Part shown: piece after piece, positions 48,095-59,867 of the stretch
Layout: each line of letters opens with the position of its first letter
Numbering within the stretch: the stretch's first letter is position 1
Assembly (NCBI GenBank): GCA_905182985.1
Contig: CAJJDN010000092.1
Location: 232,788 to 296,787, forward strand
DNA length: 64,000 nt
Reading direction: 5' to 3'
From: Paramecium sonneborni
Taxonomy: Eukaryota > Ciliophora > Oligohymenophorea > Peniculida > Parameciidae
Notes under the pieces: generated by a model
What the model was told of the DNA's origin: nothing
The model's input: only the letters and a program-made list of their open reading frames with translations
Database searches by the model: none
Translations under genes and position numbers: made by a program

Positions 48095-49068
48095 ATGTAA
48101 TTGCCAATTCGTATCATTGATGGTCTTTACCTTGGAGATTAGGGTGCAGCCCATGTAAATGTGATCTAAAACATCAGGATTTAGAATTCTTGGTGACTAA
48201 CAAAATTACTAAGATAATTAATTGTGCTGCCAAACACATTCCTAATCATTGGGAATCCATCGGCATTTAATATTTATCTTATTAATGGTTAGAAAGTGAA
48301 ACACAATTTCAATTTGATTATACCAGATGTTTTACATTCATAAACGATGCACTTGAAGCACAAGAAGCTGTCTTAGTTCATTCTATTAGAGCTATTAATC
48401 GATCTGTTTTTGTCGTTGTTTTATTTTTAATGCGCAAGTATTTTATCTAAATCTTACTCCTAGATTTAAATGGACATTATCAAAAACATTATAATACATA
48501 CATAATCTTAAGAATTAATTCGATATTAAACCAAATGTTTATCAATAATTACTTAATTATGAAAAGTGGTTTCATCTCACTAAATTAAGTAATAATTGGG
48601 ATGTAGCTAATAATGATGATGAAACATTAGCAAGAAATACATATCTTAATAGTTAGCGAACATATTCAAACGAGCCTAAGAGGAAAAAAGAAATTTGTCT
48701 TAAAAAAGTTTAATGGAAAAAAAACTTAGTTTCTCAATTCATTCCACCATATTACTAGATGTAGAAATTTGTAAAATATTAAAATTAGAGAATTTAAAAA
48801 ATTCAGTACACCATAACCTAAAATATAACATTCATAAATTCCTATAAAACTAAGAGTTTAGCTCTCTGATAATAATTGGATGAATAAAAAATACACTTTA
48901 AATTAAATTGTTGATGAACAATTATAAAAAAAGTTGAATCTATTTAGTATCAAATCAGATCGTCAACCAATCAAAAACATAGGAAGACCAGGTACAGCAC
49001 CTTCAAAAAGATTGCTCAAAGGGAAAGTTGTAACATCATCTCATAGACTATTAGTTAAGTAATCATGA
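48095..49068 (+). CDS. catalytically inactive dual-specificity phosphatase-like protein
   Basis: Introns of 23, 26 and 22 nt leave 300 residues. The N-terminal 125 residues follow the DSP fold: IIDGLYLGDQGAAH, ITKIINCAAKHIPNHW, QYLSYQWLES, CFTFINDALE and then the P-loop. The active-site signature HCx5R reads HSIRAINRS: the essential Cys is Ser while the Arg and the following Ser remain. Hydrolysis is therefore not expected; a phosphoprotein-binding role, as in STYX-type proteins, is possible. The remaining 170 residues are basic and disordered, ending RPGTAPSKRLLKGK. Introns were chosen to keep the frame and give no internal TGA. Confidence 0.78.
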
Positions 49069-49217
49069 TTAATAAATATAATAATTAATCTTCTATTCCA
49101 TCTAAATAATAATCTTCTCCAAGATTATTTATATGAACAATCTTTTAACTTTAAAATAGATATATGAGAATATAAAGAATATAATTTTGATCTTAAATAA
49201 TGACTTATTGATCATAC

Positions 49218-50339
49218 TCATAAAGATGGGAAATCTTTGTCATCTAATTGAATTCCTTATTCCTAAAATAATTTAAATATTAATTATTACTTATTATCTT
49301 TATTAAGGTTTCTTTTCTTATCTATCATCTCCTTTTCTATATTTATCACCTCTTCTTTAATCTCTTGTGTTATTATCTCTATTTTATCTATCATTTTATT
49401 GTCTATCTTATCTATCACCTTGATATCCTCTATTTTCTCTAGGACCTCTATCTTATCTAGGTCCTCTATCTTATCTATCCCCTTTATCTTATCTCTCACG
49501 TCTTTCTTATCTATCACCTCTATCACCTCTTTCTTATCTTTCTCCTTTAACATCTTATTCTTAAGTTTAACTTTCTTATTATTATTATTATTATTATTAT
49601 TCTTAAACTGTGTCTTATTTATCTTATTATCTTCTTTCTCCTCTTCTTTAATTCTTTCTTTCAGGTTCTTATACTTAATTTGTAAAACCTAAATATTCAG
49701 CAGCCTATGTATTCAATTCACTTCTATAAGTTTATTATTATCTTGTTTTTTTATTCTTTTATTCTTATTGTTTTTTTTCATCTTCCTTTGTTTTCATTAC
49801 AAATAGTTTTTCTTTTTTTAATGCCTCTTCATCAATTTATTTGACTACTTAAGGTTTAGTTTCAGTCTACTTAAGAACATCTTCAACATTCTAAATATTA
49901 TTAACAATATTACAGCTCCTCTTTATTAATAATAATCAGCAAGAGTCTTTTCAGGGGCAGGTGGTTAAACTGGTTATGTTGTCTAATCATTTGATTCTTC
50001 TTATGGTGTATCCTATGTTTTTTTCTCCTTTGCAACATATTTCTCTTCTTTGAGGTCATCTTTATAATTTCCCCAATTATTTCTGCCTCCACCTTCTTTT
50101 CTTTATTCTTTTCCTCTTCCAGTACCAGACTATCTATCCTTTGGATGTGGCTCAGAAGGAACACCTTTTTACTTAGGAGCGAGATTTTCATGTTTTGTAT
50201 TCTCTTTTTGTACTTACTCAACTGGAATTATCTATTCCTTGTTATTATTATTTTTCTTAGACTTTTTTTATTATTATTATTATTCTGGCACTTCTTCTGT
50301 GTCAGAAAAGTTGAGAACGTTGAATAAATTATTGCTCAT
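49218..50339 (-). CDS. SERBP1/Stm1/HABP4-like RNA-binding protein
   Basis: Introns of 23 and 28 nt leave 356 residues. It starts MSNNLFNVLNFSDTEE. The family core is clear: DRQSGTGRGKEQRKEGGGRNNWG, as in SERBP1, followed by EKTLADYYQQRGA. These proteins bind mRNA and sit on idle ribosomes with eEF2. After a Gln-rich stretch, a repetitive segment of GDRQDRG-like units (about 49310-49560) forms an RGG-type region, and the last exon ends QLDDKDFPSL, a usual C-terminus for the family. In other frames the repeat encodes KIED/DKIE text, which is a shadow. TAA codes for most of the Gln residues. Confidence 0.88.
49310..49560 (-). repeat. coding minisatellite, GATAGATAAGATAGAGG-type
   Basis: Short degenerate units with GATAGA and TAAGATAGAGG cores encode the GDRQDRG repeats of the SERBP1-like protein. 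A run of TTATTA (49580-49610 on the plus strand) codes a poly-Gln tract. Confidence 0.7.
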
Positions 50340-51523
50340 TAAAATTTGAAAAATTATTTAATGTTTTCACCTTAATTACCAAGAATTAAATTAATCGCTA
50401 TATAATATATTTTTTAATACTATTATTTTTAAATATTAAAATATTATTAATATTTTACATTAATTCTTTATTTTCTAAATTCTCAAATTTATATAACTTC
50501 ACAACTGCTAAATCTTTATCTAATTAAATATCCTAAGAATTAATCATTTTTACAAAATCCTATTTTCACTCTATTCGTTTAATTTATACTATATTACATA
50601 AATTTTAATACACAATCCTATCTAATCCCCTTATCTGATATCTAAATATAATTAAAAAAGTTAAAAAATTTTCTCCTACTATTTGATAAATTAATTTATG
50701 ATATATTTTAAAAAGCACATGCATGTATAAGAAAGAAATTATATATTTTAGAATTGATTTCATTTAAACAAGATGAAATTTTAATAAAAGGAGATATTAC
50801 TTTCATTTCAAATTATTTCAATAAGAATTAGTCAAACAAATTAAAATATTAGTTTAATTTTTAATCCAAAAATGAAGGTATTATTCATCCATGAAATCCT
50901 TTAAAATCGCCTTAATTAGTTAGTCAAAATCACTCTAATTTATTAGAAAGATAATAGTGATCTAAACATAGGCTGTAGGAAAGTTTTAAATTTAAAAAAA
51001 ATTCAATGTATATGATTCTATTATATATAATTAATAAATAAAAGATTTTTTCATTATTAGTCTAAGATCATTTTAGTTATTTATAGTTAGTGATTATCCT
51101 TTGATTTGATTATATTTAATTATGATATTGTTTATTTAAATAATTAAATCATAATAATAAGTAAATATATTTTCATCATCTTATTAAAATAGAGATTTGA
51201 GAGAGATATCAAAGTAAAAAACTTTGGTATGTAAACTAAGAGAGAAGCAATTTATTTTAATTACAAAATTAATTTGTATTCTGTATTATTTTTGTTAAAT
51301 ATATATATCAAAATTACTCTAGATGGATGGTTAACATATTTAATTCATTGATCAGGGCAATATATTGTTTTAATAATGAAATTTGAATTTCTCTCATTTC
51401 ATAATTGTTATATAAAATATTATACAGCATATTATGCATAAAAGATACGATGCAATATTAATGCAAAAAGAAAGCATGATTTGAAATTTTATTAAATATT
51501 ATAGGCTCTTCTATTTGTATAAG
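50340..51523. other. long AT-rich intergenic stretch
   Basis: About 1.2 kb. Apart from the gene remnant at 50440-50690, described separately, I see no gene, RNA gene or clear repeat. It includes the promoters of the flanking divergent genes. Confidence 0.45.
50440..50690 (-). pseudogene. possible gene remnant with in-frame TGA
   Basis: One minus-strand frame reads YQIRGLDRIVYQNLCN, then a TGA, then KQDFVKMINSQDIQLDKD and LAVVKLYKFENLENKEL. The text is protein-like on both sides of the TGA, where a Gln codon may have been lost (TAA to TGA). No start and no family are visible. It could be chance. Confidence 0.3.
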
Positions 51524-51835
51524 ATGGGTTGTTGTTAAAACAGGCTTTTGTTGGAATATTAAAAGAATGAGCTTCAAAAATATAAAGCAAAGAGAAATAA
51601 AATAAAATTGGAGCCCTTATGTATTTCTGTAATTGGTGATTCAGAAGGATTGGATATGATGGATGACTTATTGAAAATAAAATAGACTTCTTTAAAAGAA
51701 ACATAATCTCAAATTAATTAAAAGATGCCTTCAGAATCAGTCATCATAGATTTAAGATCTGGGACATCTTTGGCAAGTCCATAAAGAGAAAAATCAAGTA
51801 AGAACCTTAATTAGAGGTTTCTTTAAATGTTATGA
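51524..51835 (+). CDS. small protein with predicted N-terminal lipidation
   Basis: A 103-residue open frame beginning MGCCQNRLLLEYQKNELQKY. Gly2 followed by two Cys fits N-myristoylation plus palmitoylation, which would anchor it to a membrane. The rest is helical and charged, with no known domain (NKIKLEPLCISVIGDSEGL, QINQKMPSESVIIDLRSG). Splicing near the 3' end is possible (GTAAGAACC at 51799), so the C-terminus is uncertain. It precedes the next plus-strand gene by 49 bp. Confidence 0.55.
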
Positions 51836-51884
51836 TTATACTAATAATATAAAATATATGCTCAAATTAAATTAACAGAAACAT

Positions 51885-52985
51885 ATGAGTAGTAATCCAA
51901 AAAATTTTAGTGAGCATTAATAGCAAGGAAGTAAAGATTCCTATTCAAAAATACATACACCGATAAAGCGAAAATTATCTGAATACGTATTTTAGAAATA
52001 AAGCTCATATGCATAAATACACAAACCTGAAAGACAAAAACAAAAATCAACGCCTGATATTTTATAATTACTCAAGAAATATTAAAAATGTCATACTAAT
52101 CAATCTTAACATCAACCTGCTAATTAAAAAGATATTGTGAACAATCAATAAATAAAAAAGCATAAAACAGTTTATAATAATGATGCATCACCTATTAGAG
52201 TTAGTTAAGAAGCATTACCTTTGAAAAACATTATAATTAACAGAAAAAGAACAAGTAACAGTGATAGAGACATTACACTTCTTAAGCTGCAAGAATTAAA
52301 AAAGAAAATTTAAGAAAAAGTTCCAAATCCTCTTGAAATTTTAGGACCAGAAACAAATCCTATTTCAAACAGAATTACATTTTAAGCATCACTCTAAACA
52401 GAAGAGTCTAAAATAATTTAAAAAACAATAGATACTCCTGGAACAGCTTAATTTATGTAATCTAATCGAGATGATAATATGTAAGAACCAAGGAATCCTT
52501 TTGAAAGAAGGAATTCTTAAGATGTATAAATTCTAGAAAATTAATTTACGCTTTAAAAAAATGTTGAATTATTTTTTGAAAAAAGAAAACCTTCTTGTTG
52601 TGAAGATAATTTTAAGCCTGTTTAAAAAACATAACAATATGGTAAACCCTACTTTGAATCTAATAAAGGCGAAGATATATAAAATACAAATTTTACAAAT
52701 AGACTTGAATGTAGAAAAATTATGATTATATTGGATTAAGATAAAGAAAAAATATTAGAATAAATAGCCTTAAATCCTGTTGAAATTCATAATTCTCCAA
52801 CTAGTAGTGTTTGGGATAAAGCATTAAAAATTGATAGATTAGATGAATAATTAGGAAAATAAAAAACAGAAGAATCTTTAAACATCAAATGCTAATAAAT
52901 AAGATCAAAAAGAGGAAGTGTAAAAAATGAAAATACACCATATTGGAAATTGAGAGATTTGGAATTTAAGAAGAAAAAAAAATGA
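51885..52985 (+). CDS. basic, disordered protein of unknown function
   Basis: An intronless 366-residue frame from MSSNPKNFSEHQQQG to a poly-Lys end. It is rich in Lys, Gln, Asn and Ser, with proline-directed sites (HTPIKRKLS, KSTPDILQLL, IDTPGTAQF, NSPTSSVWDKAL) of the sort phosphorylated by cyclin-dependent kinases. Near the end VWDKALKIDRLDEQLGK could be a helical binding motif. There is no membrane span or catalytic motif. It may be a cell-cycle or cytoskeletal regulator, but this is a guess from composition only. Confidence 0.65.
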
Positions 52986-53123
52986 TTTTTTATACATAAA
53001 TTCTCATTATACCATTTTTAATTTAAAAATAATTCATCTTTAAAATTTAAAATATTCATAATTATGTTTAAGTTAATAATAGATTTTATAATGAGTTGAA
53101 TTTCAAAAATTATATATAAATTT

Positions 53124-54476
53124 TCATTTCAATTTGAAGTGAGATTTTTTAAATTCTATAGCTGTTTACATAGGATTAATAATCTTATTATGAGAAGTAA
53201 AAGGACTACTATTTACTCCTCCTTTTGGACTTTTCTTAGAATTTATAATTGGTGGTAATTTTATTTTCTATTTTTAAGAACTCTAAAAATAAATAAAAGT
53301 ATTCACATCTCTACTACTGTGACTTGAATTTAAACAAGAACTTGTAGGGATTTAAATTATTTTTGGTTTTTTAGGACTCTTTTATTTTGAAAATAAACGC
53401 TTAGTATTTGGTAAAACTATTGCTTTAATAACATTTTGACTATTTTATTTAACAAATTGTAGGAACACAATAAGTTTTTAAAACTAAAGTAGTAATTGTT
53501 ACATACCTTAGTAAATATTGCTATTCCTTTATAAGCTTAAAAGATTTCTTTACTTGTCATTATCTATGTTTCTGATGATTGACAAGTAATCCATGGATGT
53601 AATAATGCTTACTCAGCAGTTATCCTTGCTTCTGGTTCAAAAGCAGCAGTTTTTTCAAAAAAAGAAATAGCAGCTCTTTCAAATTTAAAATTATACTTAG
53701 ACATACCACTAAAATCTACTTTTTATGGTTGAAACATCTATTTGATATATTTTTCTTTATTTTAATTAGTCCAAAATGGATGACGGTTTTTTAGTAATTA
53801 ATACTGGATTATGCCACAACTCCAAATATCAACAGATTTGAAATATTCTTTTTTCATTAGTATCTCTGGGGCCATATATATTAAAGTTCCACAATTTTAA
53901 TGTGTAGTTATTTACTAGGTAGTCATGTAACTTAGACCAAAGTCTATCAAAGTGAGGTTCAGGTTCTTATCAACAATTATGTTATCTACTTGCAACAACC
54001 GATCTTACCTGGCTTTATATCTCGATGAATAATCCGATTGGAATGTAGATAACTCAATACATTAACCAATTAACGAATTAATGCTATGCATTCATTTTCA
54101 GAAAATCTGATATTGAAATCATCAATGTACTCTTAAAGGGTTTTACCATCAATGAATGACAATATAAAATAAAGTCTTCTTTTTGATTCAAAAGTTTTAT
54201 AATATTGTACGATGTTAGGATGTTTCAATTAACTTAAAATTAAAGCTTCCTATTGTAACTTCTCTGTATTTCCTTTCATCTTTTCAACTATCTGTCTATG
54301 ATCATGTTAAAATACATCACCTTAATAGCAAAAAATTCACCATCATGAAATACTTTAAATACACTACTGAACGCACCCTGTCCAAGAAATTGAATGATTC
54401 TATACTAAGCCAATAATTTTGCTATAAATTTTGGATTCTCATTCGAAACAAAAAGGTCATAAACTTAAGTATTCAT
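53124..54476 (-). CDS. CAMK-like serine/threonine protein kinase
   Basis: Introns of 20, 23 and 23 nt leave 428 residues; another 24-nt segment may also be spliced without changing frame. The kinase domain is complete: [22 protein letters not shown], Glu in LQQEALILSQLKHPNI, HRDIKPDNIIVD with the second intron inside the motif, [20 protein letters not shown] and [16 protein letters not shown] and APE are intact, so it should be active. The GTLIYMAPE and HPFW segments fit the CAMK group. No calmodulin site or EF hands are seen; the 150-residue tail is basic and Ser-rich ([11 protein letters not shown]). A second tail or calcium domain is absent, so it is not a CDPK. Confidence 0.87.
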
Positions 54477-54521
54477 AATATATATAATATGGTTTAAATA
54501 TTAGTAATTTTTGCAATTTAA

Positions 54522-55757
54522 TTTATATGATAATGTATTTTACTGTATTCCTAAGTCTAAAGATATTTCATTTTTTGTGATCAATATGTTAAAGATTTAG
54601 AATATCTAAAGTACTAAATTAAATCCTTTTTCGATAGTTCTGTAAAAGATTTTAAACAATACGTTATTCTGAAATCTATAAGGTATGAAGAATAAAAAAA
54701 ATTACTATTTCTTTTTCTATATTTACCATTTTTATATCGATTAGAGTATACCAGAATTTAAGCTATAAAATTTAAAGAAGATAATCCTTATCAATATAAA
54801 CAATATTTGAATGAGGCGGCTATTCGATTAGTGATCATTACCATTTTTTTAATCTTAAAGAAATAGGGGAGAGTTAATTTTAATATTCCTTTTTGAAGCT
54901 TATTTTCTATTTGCTTTCTTTTTAAATTAAATTAATATTCATTTCAAAGAATAAATAATGCTGAAAAATATATATTCATCAATCTTTGCAAATTTCATTA
55001 TAGTCTATTTAAACTTAATATTGTTATTTCTAAATTTTTTAACTTTATTTTAACATTTAAATATGTTTTGTTGTTGCAATCCTTTGTATTTTTTTCAAAT
55101 AATAAATATTATTTTATAACTTTAATAATTAATAGTCTAAAAATAAATGAAGTGAGAAATTTATCTGTTTAACAAAAAGATTGAAACATAATTTGAAATA
55201 TAAATTAATAGCACTTTATTTATCTAGATTTATTATTCATATTTAGAATAATTTCATTATCATAATTGCCCAATAAATTAATAGAATTTACTCATTTCTG
55301 AAATTTGTGAGTCAGCAAATTGTTATACTTTTTGAAGTGATTTAAATACTTAGAACAATCCATAAATATAAACTATTATATGTAGTACAGTAAAATCTTT
55401 AGGGTATTTTAGGTTTAAATTAATTTAATCTTTGTTTTAAAAATTAAGGGTTTCCAGTAAAGGCATAATCAATATTTATTAGTCTTTAATAAATTTAAAT
55501 CTATTAGGAAATTGTAAGTCAACAATAATTTTTTAAGAAACTTTGCAATATTTTTGAATAGAGTCTAAAGTCTTTGAATTTGAAATTTATTTTGAACTCT
55601 TTAAGTAATTGAAATTTTGGAATTTAAAATAAATAATAAAGGAAATGAATGATATTTAAGATGAATGATTAATACAAAGAATTGAATCTCAAAAAAAAAC
55701 ATCACAGAATAAGGATTATGTTTATATTTATAATATAAATCTATTAAAAACTAAATA
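54522..55757 (+). repeat. contig-end overlap 4, first copy
   Basis: 1236 bases repeated exactly at 55759-56994 across a single N at 55758. Noncoding as far as I can see. Confidence 0.9.
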
Positions 55758-55758
55758 N
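55758..55758. other. single-N contig junction 4
   Basis: Abuts both copies of the 1236-bp exact repeat. Confidence 0.9.
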
Positions 55759-56994
55759 TTTATATGATAATGTATTTTACTGTATTCCTAAGTCTAAAGA
55801 TATTTCATTTTTTGTGATCAATATGTTAAAGATTTAGAATATCTAAAGTACTAAATTAAATCCTTTTTCGATAGTTCTGTAAAAGATTTTAAACAATACG
55901 TTATTCTGAAATCTATAAGGTATGAAGAATAAAAAAAATTACTATTTCTTTTTCTATATTTACCATTTTTATATCGATTAGAGTATACCAGAATTTAAGC
56001 TATAAAATTTAAAGAAGATAATCCTTATCAATATAAACAATATTTGAATGAGGCGGCTATTCGATTAGTGATCATTACCATTTTTTTAATCTTAAAGAAA
56101 TAGGGGAGAGTTAATTTTAATATTCCTTTTTGAAGCTTATTTTCTATTTGCTTTCTTTTTAAATTAAATTAATATTCATTTCAAAGAATAAATAATGCTG
56201 AAAAATATATATTCATCAATCTTTGCAAATTTCATTATAGTCTATTTAAACTTAATATTGTTATTTCTAAATTTTTTAACTTTATTTTAACATTTAAATA
56301 TGTTTTGTTGTTGCAATCCTTTGTATTTTTTTCAAATAATAAATATTATTTTATAACTTTAATAATTAATAGTCTAAAAATAAATGAAGTGAGAAATTTA
56401 TCTGTTTAACAAAAAGATTGAAACATAATTTGAAATATAAATTAATAGCACTTTATTTATCTAGATTTATTATTCATATTTAGAATAATTTCATTATCAT
56501 AATTGCCCAATAAATTAATAGAATTTACTCATTTCTGAAATTTGTGAGTCAGCAAATTGTTATACTTTTTGAAGTGATTTAAATACTTAGAACAATCCAT
56601 AAATATAAACTATTATATGTAGTACAGTAAAATCTTTAGGGTATTTTAGGTTTAAATTAATTTAATCTTTGTTTTAAAAATTAAGGGTTTCCAGTAAAGG
56701 CATAATCAATATTTATTAGTCTTTAATAAATTTAAATCTATTAGGAAATTGTAAGTCAACAATAATTTTTTAAGAAACTTTGCAATATTTTTGAATAGAG
56801 TCTAAAGTCTTTGAATTTGAAATTTATTTTGAACTCTTTAAGTAATTGAAATTTTGGAATTTAAAATAAATAATAAAGGAAATGAATGATATTTAAGATG
56901 AATGATTAATACAAAGAATTGAATCTCAAAAAAAAACATCACAGAATAAGGATTATGTTTATATTTATAATATAAATCTATTAAAAACTAAATA
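55759..56994 (+). repeat. contig-end overlap 4, second copy
   Basis: Identical to 54522-55757 (offset 1237), continuing into the aconitase upstream region. Confidence 0.9.
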
Positions 56995-57037
56995 TAAGTG
57001 ATTATTGCTTGGTGATACGTAAAATAAATTTTTAATT

Positions 57038-59832
57038 ATGATAAGATTCAGTTCTAGATTCAGATTTGGAGCAAGAGCAAACCCATTTATAAAGGCTTAG
57101 AAAACATTGAAGGTAGATGGAAAGGAGTATAAATACTTTAGTTTACCAGCATTAGGTGATTAAAAATTAAGTAAGTTTTGTGATGTATATTGGATAGATT
57201 ATTTACCATATTCAATAAGAGTATTATTGGAATCAGCAGTGCGTAATTGTGATGAGTTTGCAGTTACTCAAATTGATGTTTAAAATATCTTGAATTGGGA
57301 GAGAACTGCTCCAAAATAGATAGAAATTCCATTTAAACCAGCACGTGTCATATTGTAAGATTTTACAGGTGTACCAGCAGTGGTAGATTTGGCAGCAATG
57401 AGAGATGCAATGAAGAGATTAGGTGGAGATCCATAAAAGATAAATCCATTGTGTCCAGTTGACTTAGTGATTGATCATTCAGTTTAAGCAGATGTATCAA
57501 GAGTACCAAGAGCCTATGAAGAGAATGAAAAGATAGAGTTTAGTCGTAATTATGAGCGTTTTGAATTCTTGAAATGGGGATCAACAGCCTTCAAGAATTT
57601 TTTAATTGTTCCTCCAGGTTCAGGTATAGTTCATTAAGTAAATTTGGAATACTTGGCTCGTGTAGTAATGGAAGAATAAGGATATTTATTTCCAGATTCA
57701 GTTGTAGGAACAGATTCTCATACAACAATGATTAATGGTTTGGGAGTAACAGGATGGGGAGTTGGAGGAATAGAAGCAGAGGCTGTTATGCTTGGATAAA
57801 CTATATCAATGGTTTTACCAGAAGTTGTAGGATTTAGATTACATGGAGAATTACCATCTAATGTCACAGCAACTGATTTAGTACTTACCTGCACATAAAT
57901 GTTAAGAAAGAGAGGAGTTGTAGGTAAATTTGTTGAATTCTTTGGACCTGGAGTTGAAACACTATCACTTGCTGATAGAGCTACTATTGCTAATATGGCT
58001 CCAGAATATGGTGCTACTATGGGATATTTCCCTATTGATAAAAAAACTATTGATTACTTAAATTTAACAGGTAGACCAGAAAGCAAAGTTAAATAAATTG
58101 AATCTTATCTTAGAGAATAAGGATTATTTAGAGATTATAAAAGTGGAAATGATCCTCATTTCTCTGGGGAAGTCTTAGAGTTAGATCTTGCATCTGTCTA
58201 ACCATCACTTTCAGGACCTAAAAGACCACATGATAGAGTACCATTAGCTGAAATGAAAAAAGATTGGACTTCTTGTCTTAATAATAAGGTTGGATTCAAA
58301 GGATTTGGTATTTCTGAAGAAAAATAAGCTGATGTTGCTGAATTCACTTATTAAGGATAAAAATATTCTCTTTCTCATGGAAGTGTTGTTATCGCTGCTA
58401 TTACTTCATGCACTAATACAAGCAATCCAGAAAGTATGATTGGAGCTGGTCTTTTGGCTAAAAATGCTGTTGAAAAAGGATTGAAAGTTAGACCTTATAT
58501 TAAAACTACACTCTCTCCTGGTTCTAATGTTGTAACTAAATATTTTGAAGAATCTGGTGTCAATAAATATCTTGATTAATTAGGATTTACTACTGCTGGT
58601 TATGGTTGTATGACTTGTATTGGAAATACTGGTGAATTAGATAATGAAGTTGCTGATGCTATCAAAAATAAAGATTTAGTTGCTGCAGCTGTTCTCTCAG
58701 GAAATCGTAATTTTGAAGCCAGAATTCATTAATAAGTTAGAGCTAATTATCTTGCATCTCCACCATTGGTTGTTGCTTATGCTTTAGCTGGTACTGTTAA
58801 TATTGATTTCGATACAACACCAATTGGTACTGATAGCAATGGAAAAGCAGTATTTTTGAAAGACATTTGGCCAACCAGAGAATAATGTAGTAAGGCAGTT
58901 GAATAAGCACTAAAACCATAAATGTTTAGAGATATTTATTCAAAAATTGCATAAGGAACAGAAAGATGGAATTAATTAAAAGTAAATAAGACTGATCTTT
59001 ATTAATGGAAACCTGAATCAACTTACATTCATAATCCACCATTTTTCTAAACAACTGATTTGGATCCAAAACCAGTTTAAGCAATTTAGAATGCTTATTG
59101 TCTTTTGAATTTAGGTGATTTTATTACAACAGATCACATTTCCCCAGCTGGTTCAATATCAGAAAACTCTCCTGCTGGTCGTTATCTTAAAAGCAAAGGT
59201 GTTACTAAAAAAGATTTTAACACTTATGGTGCAAGAAGAGGAAATGATGAAATTATGGCTAGAGGTACTTTTGCTAATACTCGTATAATTAACAAATTGG
59301 TTAATAAAGTTGGTCCATAAACTGTCTATGTTCCAACTGGAGAGGTTATGGATGTCTTTGATGCAGCTGATAAACATAAGAAAGAAGGAAATTAAACTAT
59401 TATTTTAGCTGGTTAAGAATACGGTTCAGGAAGTAGTAGAGATTGGGCAGCAAAGTAATATAATTTATTTTAATTTCTTAGAGGACCATATTTATAAGGT
59501 GTTAAATGTGTCATTGCTTAATCATTTGAAAGAATCCATAGATCCAATTTAGTTGGAATGGGCATCTTACCACTTGAATTCTTAAAAGGAGAAAGTGCTG
59601 ATACTCTTGGATTAACTGGAAAAGAGCAATTCACAATCAATGTCAATAAAGATAATTTAACTGTTGGTTAAACCTATACTGTTCAAACAAGTAAAATTAA
59701 TATATCTATATCTTTTTAGCAACTGGCAAGAAATTTTAAGCCAAATCAAGATTAGATACAGAGGTTGAAATTGAATATTACACACATGGAGGAATCTTAT
59801 AATATGTGTTAAGAAAACTCCTCAAAGCATGA
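57038..59832 (+). CDS. aconitate hydratase, IRP1/AcnA type
   Basis: Introns of 27, 27 and 29 nt leave 903 residues, the length of cytosolic aconitase/IRP1 and bacterial AcnA rather than of classical mitochondrial aconitase (about 780). It interconverts citrate and isocitrate with a [4Fe-4S] cluster. Ligand Cys residues are in TSCTNTSNP and YGCMTCIGN. Other family marks are [50 protein letters not shown] and the domain 4 active site [19 protein letters not shown], which spans the second intron. The N-terminus [17 protein letters not shown] is basic with Ser and no acidic residues, like a mitochondrial presequence. So one gene may serve the mitochondrion. Whether it also binds RNA as IRP1 does cannot be told. 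Confidence 0.95.
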
Positions 59833-59867
59833 TATATATATGCATTCAAATAATATAAATTACATTC

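Larger units (their letters stand above)
54477..57037. other. 2.5 kb region without a supported gene
   Basis: Half of this region is the duplicated contig end. A short plus-strand frame near 54690-54895 reads EYTRIQAIKFKEDNPYQYKQ then YLNEAAIRLVI before a TGA and could be a tiny gene or remnant; it has no convincing start. The rest is AT-rich noncoding sequence. Confidence 0.4.

Noticed and set aside
49287..49692. Frames reading DKIEDLDKIE-type text (minus) and SLTSFLSITSITS-type text (plus).
   Set aside because: Both are shadows of the GDRQDRG-coding repeat of the SERBP1-like gene, whose proper frame has family motifs on both sides.
59159..59377. A minus-strand 72-codon frame.
   Set aside because: It lies wholly inside the conserved fourth domain of aconitase on the other strand.
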